Shown here: positions 55,870-64,000 of the stretch, piece by piece | Numbering within the stretch: position 1 is the first letter of the stretch | How the letters are laid out: the number at the start of each line of letters is the position of its first letter | Assembly: GCA_037447655.1 (NCBI GenBank) | Contig: JBBHKE010001925.1 | Span: 1-64,000, forward strand | Reading direction: 5' to 3' | Origin: Zygnema cylindricum | Lineage: Eukaryota > Streptophyta > Zygnematophyceae > Zygnematales > Zygnemataceae | Length of the DNA: 64,000 bases | The notes under the pieces: generated by a model | The model's input: only the letters and a program-made list of their open reading frames with translations | What the model was told of the DNA's origin: nothing | Databases searched by the model: none | Translations under genes and position numbers: made by a program

Positions 55870-56366
55870 TGTTACGATTCATTGAGAGAATCGTACGTGC
55901 GCGGAATCGGTTCGATTTCGCGAAGTACCGTACTTTCTAGAATGTACCGAAAGTACAGTTACGTGTATTTAGATAAAGTTCTAGTTGTTTCGCGAAACAT
56001 ATTTGTCGTTTCGTTTCGCGTCTACATTGTCGTACGTCTAATTTAGTACGATAGTACTTCTAGTTTTCTCTACTACTTTCGTCTTAGCTTGTCGTTTTGC
56101 TATGTTTCAGCCCTTAGTGAGAATTAGAGTGTTCTAGTCTAATCTGCGGACAGGTGGCAGATTTCTAGAGGTGTCTTGGCGGCGCACGCTCACACGTGTC
56201 ACGCCATGGCTGGTATTGTATTTAAGGGACACCATGGAATGGTGTAATTAATTAATCAAGCAATGACCACAAGAAGGAATAGAGACAAGGAGATAGAAGA
56301 GCGAAATTTGTAATTTCGGATTTTTATTAATATGAGAAATTTCCGAAATGTATATTCAATGTTGAA
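55870..56366 (+). repeat. 3' LTR of copia-2 (right border approximate)
   Basis: Starts TGTTACGATTC directly after the purine tract GAAGAGGGGGAA. It is related to 50585-51226 only by short blocks; the right end is estimated from length and from loss of similarity. It contains a possible TATA-like stretch (TGTATTTAAGG, about 56218). Confidence 0.5.
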
Positions 56367-56891
56367 TTAATGTTTTGTAATCTGAATGCTTCTGCTGCTA
56401 TAATTTGTTTGTTAGTGAGCTCAGAGTTTATTACCGATCCTTCCATTTCTTCTCACAACAGTGCTATGGTGAATCATTCCAGCAAGGAGTGGGGAAGAGT
56501 GGGAGCGGGAGGGAAGGTCACTATGGCGGCGGAGGGCTTTGAAAATGATATGATGGTCCGATACTTCGACGAATTTTTTTTCCGCACATATTGGTGACAG
56601 GCAAAAAAGATATACATCTATTTCCCTCCCCCGAGATGATTGACATCGTGTGAAATGTCTTTTCCTATTTGTTGATTGGCGTCATTGTGTTTCACTTGGT
56701 TCTCAAGGTGGGTAACCAATATTTTAATTGATGGAAAGACGCAACAATTCAAAGCTAAGCTTGAGGATAACATTTCGGTTTCTGCAATTTTTTTTGTATG
56801 ACACTTTTTCATTTCTTGGTTTAGCGTTTAATTCTGAAGGAAGTAGATAGAAAGACACCCTTACTTGCAAAGTACGTATCTTCAAATTGCA
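56367..56891. other. Intergenic DNA, no gene seen
   Basis: A 75-codon open frame at 56370-56597 overlaps the end of the LTR region and shows no recognisable motif. Nothing else is supported. Confidence 0.5.
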
Positions 56892-57259
56892 CCATAGTTC
56901 AAAAGTAGGTGAGAGTACACCCATACAATATGCCTATTGTACGCAAAAAATACAATATACCCTTAAGACCCATGTTGTATTGGCCGCAAAAATGAAATAA
57001 AATAGTAACAGGGTTGAGTTGCACATGGATCGATAGAGAATTAAATGTCCTTTCTAAATTTGAAAAAAAAAAACGGACAAAAAAAAAAAATTCTGTGAGT
57101 TTTGAGCGGTTTTTTATTTAAACCCTCAGATTTGGACGATCGGACGGTCGCTTATCAAAGTAGCCACTTAAGACGATCACATGAAAAGCCCATAACACAA
57201 CTTACGATGAAGGCGTCGACAAAAGACCTACAATAGAAACGCCTACTTTTGAACTATGG
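56892..57259. mobile_element. Terminal-inverted-repeat element, family E, copy 3
   Basis: Best-preserved copy: CCATAGTTCAAAAGTAGGTG ... CGCCTACTTTTGAACTATGG, 368 bp. The direct repeat ATTGCA lies on both sides (56886-56891 and 57260-57265), extendable to ATTGCACC if the terminal CC is counted. The interior matches copies 1 and 2. There is no ORF. Confidence 0.87.
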
Positions 57260-57621
57260 ATTGCACCAATTACTCCAAAACTCAAAACAAGTTCTTGCAA
57301 GAGACGAATTTAACAAACTTCACATTTTTTATAAATAAACGAACCATTATTAACAATGTGGAGAAATAGGCTACACAATAAATTAACCTCATTATCAACC
57401 TCTGCTATTCCTCGACTACACACTGCCCTACTACTCCGGCCTGCGTTGATAGGCAGAAGTCAAGACACTACTCTTTTGCTAAAGACTAGCTCTTCAAAAC
57501 CTACCAAGTGTTTAAAAAGTTGCACAACTATAGATTATCGACAGAAGCACTCTGCGATCGTATATTAAACGAACAAATTGAATCTGGTCCTTTGCTACCA
57601 CATAGTCAAAACATAGTCACT

Positions 57622-57626
57622 TTACA
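57622..57626 (-). terminator. TGTAA poly(A) signal candidate of the LCIB gene
   Basis: On the gene strand, TTTGTAAAG lies about 30 bases after the stop codon. TGTAA is the usual polyadenylation signal in green algae. A five-base match alone is weak evidence. Confidence 0.35.
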
Positions 57627-57654
57627 AAGTACACAAAAATAGTATTTTCTTTTC

Positions 57655-60600
57655 TTATGCAGAAACCTTCTCCACGACCTTCACTCCCTGGCCTCCGGGA
57701 GTGACCTCAATCTCAAATCGCTTGCCTCGGACGACCACATACATGGTTCCCGGGGAGACGTAGTCAATCAAACGGTCCATGCGGAAAGGCTCACCGGGAA
57801 CCTGAAGGGAGAAAAATGAAAATGTTTTTCAGTACCGTTTGAGTGGTAGAGAAAATGTTTGTAAACATGAAGTAATAAACAGAAAGAACAAATTTTATCT
57901 TTCAGGAATGTCTTGTAAAAGCAATTCCAAGTAATGTAAAGGTAAAAATCTGAGCAAGGAGTAGCAAGAGTAAGAATGTGAAATAGAAGAGAAAAAAGAG
58001 GTCTTTCTTACCTGAGCTCCAGAGTGGATCTGGATTCCAGTGATGACAGCGTAGTCAGAAGTCGCAGGGTTCACAGTTTGCTTGATGAGAGACTCAAGGT
58101 CATCAGTGATGACCTGTCAGAATACAACAAGCAGAAATATTAGTTACAGGTAATAGTTAATATTTCTTATGTATTTCTCGTAAATTAAGTTTATCTGTCA
58201 ACTTCAATAGTGATGACCTGGGAAGTATTTCATCGAGAGAGAAAATATTTGATAGCAATAGTGTTGGCGTTCTAGTAATGTCTTTGAAAGATTACACAAT
58301 GATGCAAAGCTTTAACAAACAGAAACAGAAAGTGAGAGAACAAATTTAATAAATATAGAGCAAATGTGACAAAATGTAGTTAATATAAACTGTTGGCTAC
58401 CTGGAGAGCGGCCTTGGTGACATTGACGAGAGTTGGACCAGCAGGACCGGAGTTCTTGCAGGCGGGCTGCACCACAGACAAAATAAAATCAGAAAAAAGT
58501 AGAGTCACTGAAAGAAAAATCCTTTCCACGTTTCATATCCCTCTCATTAAAAAAAAACTAATTGCGGAAACTTCCATGACACTACCAAACAAAAGCTAGC
58601 AAAGCTGAAATTTGCCTTCCAGGAGCAGCAGAACTAGAGAAGGTGAATTTTTTTTCTAAGCTTTGTCAGAAAGCGATGAAGCAGAAATGACAAAACCAGG
58701 TCAGCTTCCAAACCAATGGTAATTCTTCTCACCCATCTCTAAAAGCTCACCTGCATGAGAACCTTCTTCTTGAGGGTGATGTACTCGGCGTCGAGGGCGT
58801 CCTCCGCAATCGCCCCTCCCTTGCTGGCATCACCCTTGATGGCAATGAGGGCTCCGCAGGCGTTGGAGGGCTTTCCTCGGCCTCGGCGAAGGAGAGAACC
58901 GACCTCTCCAGTCTCTCCCACCGACACGTGGGGGAAGGCAAAGAACACGTCTGGAGGACAGAGACAGGGAGGGACAGGTAAAAAAATAGGAGTCAGAATT
59001 CTTTGGCAACCAACTCTCTACATCATCACCTTGTAGGAGGTCAAAGATAGACATGAGGTAGACAGAGGTACAACTTAGACTTTACTTCAAAGGAGGATCG
59101 ATGGCGAGCTATAGCAAAAATGAAGTCTACAAAGTCAGGGTTTTCGCTGCAGCAACTTTGTAATCTTATGTGCTTTTCTATTTTACAGGCTTGGCAGTTT
59201 GAGCAAGACTTGTGTTCACAGAGAACAGTATTGATGTTTAAAGCCCGTATTCAAGTTCTAGCCTAAGCATTGTGTCGAGCAGAGTAGGCAAGTGGTCCTA
59301 TCTTAGTACAGTTTTTACCTTGAAGCTACAACTCAAAAAGAACTCACGAGTCCATAAAAAGAGGTGCGACAGAAAGCAGTAAACTGAGTCAAAGATGAGT
59401 GTCTTGTGCAGCGACTTGTTTTCGTAAATGTTTTTCCTAATTAGCAAGCCAGACTGGAGCATCAACTTCTATTCGACTAAGTGCAGTAATGATATTTAAA
59501 GCATCTATTCAAGAGTTAACATCAGAATTGTGTTCAGCGGACAAAATAGGTATGTGGTCCGTACATCTCTCCCTGGGCCTGCCGTCGACATCGCAGGGGA
59601 ACTCGGGTGAGTGGCTCATGCCGGCGCGCAGCCCCGTCTTGCCACAGTTGATGAGCCCGCCGAGCCCCGAAATGTTGAATGACAGCCCGAACTGCCCGTC
59701 GATGTAGGCGGCCAGGGGACGGCACACCTGGGGGGAAGAGGGAGAGAGGGAGAGGGGCTACAATAAAAAAAGCAGAAACAGATGATATTCTTTCGATAAC
59801 AAACTTGAACCTAGTAGTAAATTGCAGGTGACACAGTTATTGAGAGTACAAAGTAAAAGAGCAGAGGCAGGTCGTAAAGAGAAGGAATAGAAATGTCACC
59901 TCGTCACGGCAGGTGTTCACGAGGGCAATGCAGTTGTCCCTGAAGGATAAAAAAAAAGAAAAAACAGAAAATAATATTTGGGTCAGGTCGAGTCAATGGT
60001 CACTTAATATTACTCAGACCAAATGTACTTGACAGCTGATGATCAGTTGAGAAAGAGAGAGGCACAGGGAGAGGAAAAAGGGGAAGGAGAGGGAAGGAGA
60101 CCGGGAGATACATTAAAACGCTGTCATCTGTAGACAAAAAATTGAATCCTTATATCTAACTATCCTCTTGAATACAAATGCCAAGTTTGGACAACATTCC
60201 ACACCAAATTTTGCCATTATTCGACCAGGTTCAACCCAGGAAAGCTGTGACTATACCAAAATGTGACCAATTCCCGATTATACCCAATGTATACCCAATT
60301 AAGCCGATGAAATCCTAAAGATACTCACTTGGTAAACCCGAGGGTGAAGAGCTCCTTAGCCACAGCCCTCACGAAGGCCTCGTCTTGAATGGAGTTGGGG
60401 AAGTTGGCAGCAATGGACTGCATGGCCGCAGGAGCCGCCTGTTTTTCTCCCTCCACCCCCCTCAAGGTTCCCTCTCAGTACCCCTTTCTCACAAATCCTC
60501 TCCCACCCACACTTCCAAAGCAATGCAAACCTCCATTAACCTTATCTTCCCTTCCCAAAAACACTCCCAAAACGACAAAAAACACTCCAAAATTAAAAAT

Positions 60601-62221
60601 AAAAAAAACAATCCACGGTCGCTGACCTGAGAGACAGAGCGAGGAGGGAGAGGGAGAGGACTGCTGGGAGCCGGCAAGTGACTCTCGGATCCGATTCCCG
60701 CGAATTTACTGGCCACTGTCTTAGGCGATGGAAAGGAAACTGGAGCGGCGACTGCCGCAGGCTTGGGGCTGTCCTTCTTGACTGCCACGTAGGCAAGTCC
60801 CGCGGCTGCGAGAAGTCCCGCCCCAAAGAGGATAGAGGTGGTGGGAGGGGCTCCGGCGGCGGGGGGGGGAGGAGGAGGAGACGGAGGCGAAGCCGAGGGA
60901 GGAGCTTCCTGCAGGGAGGGAGGGAACGAGGAGGAGGAGGAGGAGGAGATACGTCAGCAGGGGCAGGGTAATGGTGACGTCAGATGTGACGTGATGTGGA
61001 TTTGTTTGGTTGTAAGGTGAGGGAGAGGATACGGTAGGTGGTTTGACACGTGTGGAGGAGAAAGGAAGTGAAAAAAGTGAATAGGAAGTTTTGGATTGGA
61101 GGCAGCATGTGACAAGGAGAACTGCGACGAAGGTGATAGGAGGAAAGGAAAGAAATTTCTGAAAAAGGATTGGGCAATAGCGTCGGCAGTGACGTCAGTG
61201 ACACGTGTTTCTGCCGTTGTTGAGAGAACCGGAGGAGATTTTTATGAAGAGGAGTTCGAGTGTGAGGCTGTAAGGCAAATCGATAAAAAATGGAGTTTTT
61301 AAGTGAAAAGATGGAGTCATACGAAGCTGTCGAAGAGGATTGGGAGAACCTTTTTATTGATCCTCAAACCTGCGCTGATAATGTTGTGATTGGTAGAAAA
61401 GCTGAGAGATAGAAATGTATTTCGCTTTCTGCTTTGCTTCCTCTAAAACTACCGTAAAGAGTGTACTTTTTGTACTTTGCTGTATAAAATGTACTTTGGG
61501 GTAGAAATGGACTAACGGTTGAGAGGCATACTTTTATAGAAAAAATAAAAATTCTGCATAAGGTTGACACGAACTTTTGTACGAAAATGTACTTTTGGTT
61601 GATATCATAAAACAGGGAATGCATTAAGCGAGAAAGTAAGTAGGGAAGAGAACACTAAAATATATATTTCCTATATATATATATATAGGAAATGTGGAGA
61701 GAACAGTAGACCAGAAAGAAAAAAAATAAAGAAAAAACAGGAGAACATTGGAAAGGGAGGAGCGGGAGGAGGAGGACAAAGTGAGGACAGGGGGGAAGAG
61801 GGAGAGAACTCACCCTCGCTTGCCTCGGCCCTCACAATGGGGGCAAATGTACGGACGGCCTTCTTGGAGTGGGGGCATCCGGGTCCGTGCAGACACACTG
61901 CCAAGTTCCATGACAAGCCAGTTTCAGTTTTCAGTTCACTACTACAATACTTCACTTACTCTTCGTTTCAACAAGGTTCCTCGCAACAGCCACGTCAGCC
62001 AAAAATGTCACATTTCCAAAATGCACGACCGACCTTTGCGCTGCAGCTACAAGACAGAAACGACAAAATAGCAAGACAGATCTCCGATGTCGAGATATCG
62101 CACACATGCAACTCTGAGAAACGCTCGGAGTCTCGGCAGAGAGACACCGACCTTGGGAGGCCTCGCGAGCAGCGAGAGAGGTTCCAAAGAGCTGACTAGC
62201 GGGGAGAGTGACGGAGGCCAT
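57655..62221 (-). CDS. LCIB: LCIB/LCIC-family (theta/beta-type) carbonic anhydrase-like protein, plastid-targeted (10 exons)
   Basis: Member of the limiting-CO2-inducible B family, which acts in the chloroplast CO2-concentrating mechanism; some members are active CO2 hydration enzymes. Ten exons join with all phases consistent to 1260 nt, 419 aa plus TAA. Residues 1 to about 50 look like a green-type transit peptide ending near FAPIVRAEASE. A Pro/Ser linker (APPSASPPSPPPPPPAAG) and a hydrophobic stretch TTSILFGAGLLAAAGLAYVAV follow, then a second linker. The catalytic domain spans about 145-419. Family zinc-site motifs are NTCRDE (Cys191, Asp193), MSHSPE (His233) and NACGAL (Cys280), followed by SDYAVITGIQIHSG. 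All expected ligands are present, so activity is plausible. Chlamydomonas LCIB is of similar length; I do not recall a membrane segment there. The first ATG of the exon is used; the acceptor of exon 3 was chosen to keep frame. Confidence 0.92.
59728..59760 (-). repeat. Polypyrimidine tract before LCIB exon 6 (sense strand)
   Basis: Plus-strand GGGGGGAAGAGGGAGAGAGGGAGAGGGG is CCCCTCTCCCTCTCTCCC on the gene strand, directly at the exon 6 acceptor. Confidence 0.8.
60045..60112 (-). repeat. Polypyrimidine tract in LCIB intron 4 (sense strand)
   Basis: Plus-strand GAGAAAGAGAGAGGCACAGGGAGAGG-type purines over about 65 bases, hence pyrimidine in the LCIB pre-mRNA. Confidence 0.8.
61666..61693. repeat. 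28-base perfect palindrome in LCIB intron 2
   Basis: ATTTCCTATATATA and its exact inverse meet without a spacer, so the DNA can extrude a cruciform and the RNA can fold a hairpin. It lies in an A-rich part of the intron. No function is evident. Confidence 0.85.
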
Positions 62222-63101
62222 GGCTGCAGGATGAAGGTCTCGGCTTTACGTGAGAAAAGAAGAGAATTCGAACCGGAGGAGGAGGAGAGAGAGAGAGAGC
62301 GAAGGGGGGACGGGAAGGTAGGAGTCCTTAGAAGCGTTGAGGAGCGAGGGAGCTGCGCCTGCAGATATCCTGCCGCTGCGCGTCTCGGCGTATAAATCGC
62401 AGTTCGGACGCGAGGCAGCGCGCGGGCCGGAGGGCGGAGAGCAGCGGCAGGTCAATTCGCTCCGCCGTTCCCGAGGTTCACGTCTACGTGCAGACGCGAG
62501 CTCGCACGTGTGGAACTGCCACGGTGTCGGCATTTCAAAGGAAGGTGCGTTTATGGATTTGGTTAAAATGCCGCGTGGCAATGTGGGACCGAGAATGTAG
62601 CTGAAGTAAAGCTGTCCCGAGCCTAGTGGTCTTCATCTGGACGCCGGGCCTGACCTTGCACGCATCCAGGCCTTGGGGGGAGACGATTTGATTCGGTCTG
62701 GGCGATACTGGGTATCTTTTTGCACCTGCTGTGGAGGACTTTAATTGGATTTGGCGAAAAGGTTAGAGTATCACGTGTCTGTGGCTATTTATAATTACAG
62801 GGCCGTACTGGACTTGAAACCGGATAGATCGCGTAAGATGACTAGATGGAATTGCCACCTACGAATCTACAGGACTGTACAGTGCTTGCTTTGAGTTTTT
62901 TATGCTTACGGTACAGTACAGTTTTCATGTGGGGGCGGCTATATGTACGGAATCGAATCTGTTATGTCAACGGAAGTTCATAAAAAAGCAAAAAACAAAC
63001 ATTCTTGACTTAACGACAAACGACATAGTCAAATACGTTTTACATTTGTCGTACAGACCTACACAATGATGATGCATGATAGAAATAACAGCAAGTATCC
63101 T
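62222..63101. promoter_or_regulatory. Upstream region of the LCIB gene
   Basis: 62222-62560 is GC-rich with a purine tract (GGAGGAGGAGAGAGAGAGAG, 62276-62300) and CACGTG-like sites (for example GCACGTGTGG near 62503). 62600-63100 holds no recognisable gene. The promoter should lie here because the gene reads leftwards. Low-CO2 control would be expected from the family but no specific element is recognised. Confidence 0.4.
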
Positions 63102-63870
63102 TAAGGTGCGTCTCCATGTACTTGAAACTTAGCGAAAAAACTGTGTTTTTTAGCGCAGATCCGGCGGACCCGAATTTCAGACGTCCCTATGTGTAACAAC
63201 GACATAGTTACTTAAGGGTGTGACGACTGTATACGCTGACAATGCCCGGGACGTCTGTCAACGTCTACAATCTTTGATGACGCGCATTATTTTTTGGAAC
63301 TGCTTGTGACGTCGCATGACTTTTTGTGACATTGTAGACGTGCCTGTGCCGTTTCACGGTTTGAAGAAGTTGCAATTTGCCTTTGCGTCGCTTTTCCGCT
63401 CGGCGTGAAATGGCATTGGAGTCTTGAGACCCCTGGCGGAATAAAATCCGTACCAAGCGCAAACGGGCAAAACCAAACAAACTGTGTACTTTGCCTCGTT
63501 GTACTTGGACGCAAACGGACAAAACATAGCGGATCGTGCACTTTTCGTCGTCGCTTGATATCTTTTGAAATTTTTGGAAATTTTTTTACACGTGCGACTA
63601 CGTGTTCCTATTTGTTTTTCAAAAATTCTTTGTTTTAAAACACCATCTTCCCTATGTTTTAAAGAAAAGTTTGAAGATGACGTTTTTTGGCGTGGCCGTT
63701 GGTCGAAGAACACAAGACGACAACATGTAGTACATCTTAAATTCGATGATGACGCAAAATGTACTTCTTATTTTTTGATTTTTTTTGTACGGTTGAAGCT
63801 TACGCGGTACCGCTCTAAGTTTTACAGGAAAACGAAAGAAAAAAACTAGGCACATGGAGACGCACCCTTA
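63102..63870. mobile_element. Terminal-inverted-repeat element related to family F
   Basis: Ends TAAGGTGCGTCTCCATGTAC and, inverted, GCACATGGAGACGCACCCTTA enclose 769 bp. The tip resembles those of 14591-15540 (GGTGTCCCCATGT), and the right sub-end (AAAACGAAAGAAAA) is of similar type. The open frames inside have no transposase motif. Confidence 0.75.
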
Positions 63871-64000
63871 GTTCCTTACCAAGGTTGCATATCGTCCCAT
63901 ATCGGCAGGTGACATTGTCGGCACCCGATACGAGGCATAAATCCGCAACAACAGTCGACAACCGACAGGTGAAAGAAAAAAGAAATGCCACGGCAAACTT

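Larger units (their letters stand above)
57655..62221 (-). other. LCIB: Exon map of the LCIB-family gene
   Basis: Exons in transcript order: 62221-62152, 61897-61814, 60904-60627, 60438-60329, 59939-59900, 59727-59565, 58950-58751, 58466-58401, 58113-58012, 57801-57655. Introns are GT-AG. Junction checks: exon 1/2 split Val codon, exon 2/3 split Ala codon, exon 4/5 split Lys before DNCIALVNTCRDE, and exon 6/7 split Tyr in ERYVFFAFPH. Exon 3 could alternatively start 6 bases earlier (CAG|GAAG), but that breaks the frame from exon 2. The transit-peptide exons 1-2 are the least certain. Confidence 0.85.

Noticed and set aside
60678-61020. Plus-strand frames rich in Gly/Arg opposite LCIB exon 3
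   Set aside because: Shadows of the exon encoding the proline linker; the minus-strand frame joins in phase with nine other exons.
62337-62600. Open frames upstream of the LCIB start on both strands
   Set aside because: GC-rich sequence gives chance frames; none has recognisable content or a supported splice link to the gene.
1-64000. CRISPR arrays, bacterial operons, rRNA or intact tRNA genes
   Set aside because: No regularly spaced direct repeats with unique spacers, no Shine-Dalgarno-led gene clusters, and no full cloverleaf. The only tRNA-like parts are the incomplete LTR modules.
1-64000. Non-standard nuclear genetic code (TAA/TAG as Gln)
   Set aside because: The three spliced cellular genes have no internal TAA/TAG over about 2,700 codons and end at normal stops; stops in the retroelements fit decay.

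Overview
The window is nuclear DNA from a eukaryote, most likely a green alga (Viridiplantae). Three observations support this. There is a ten-exon gene for a plastid-directed LCIB/LCIC-type carbonic anhydrase with a green-type transit peptide. There is a secreted Cys-rich protein with a long (S)PPP tail, like algal wall glycoproteins. AAACCCT/AGGGTTT plant-type telomere-like motifs are scattered in introns and flanks. Introns follow GT-AG (donors near GTRAGT, acceptors near TTGCAG). The species cannot be named from this sequence.

Layout. 1-10257: a decayed non-LTR (RLE-type) retrotransposon ORF, split by a Ty1/copia element at 757-9430 with 5-bp target duplication CTCGT. The copia element was itself hit twice by LTRs of its own family in the opposite orientation (1953-3003 and 5254-6409). 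10258-18521: gene-free DNA with a second antisense remnant of the same non-LTR family and a dense, partly nested cluster of short inverted-repeat elements. 18522-41181 (+): a 28-exon FANCJ/BRIP1-type helicase gene whose conceptual product is 1806 aa. Its introns hold polypyrimidine tracts, minisatellites, MITEs and exon duplications, with a 10-N assembly gap at 27409-27418. 41182-46831: gene-free, with MITEs and a 53-bp tandem repeat. 46832-48677 (-): a two-exon secreted protein with three Cys-rich repeats and a basic proline-rich tail. 48678-50580: MITEs and low-complexity DNA. About 50585-56366 (+): a second, broken copia element with RGG-rich Gag. 56367-57654: one MITE-like element and AT-rich DNA. 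57655-62221 (-): the LCIB-family gene. 62222-64000: upstream DNA ending in another terminal-inverted-repeat element.

Function. The three cellular genes are unrelated in role: DNA interstrand-crosslink/replication-fork repair (FANCJ), cell wall or extracellular matrix (Cys-rich/Pro-rich protein) and the CO2-concentrating mechanism (LCIB). They are spaced by transposons and there is no operon-like or pathway clustering.

The most unusual signals are: (i) repeated tandem duplication of exon segments inside the helicase gene; (ii) intronic polypyrimidine tracts that follow the sense strand of all three genes; (iii) a tRNA-like A-box/B-box module kept in antisense in four divergent LTRs; (iv) a membrane-anchored, proline-linkered LCIB; and (v) one family of CACCG...-ended MITEs that has seeded both intergenic DNA and helicase introns.
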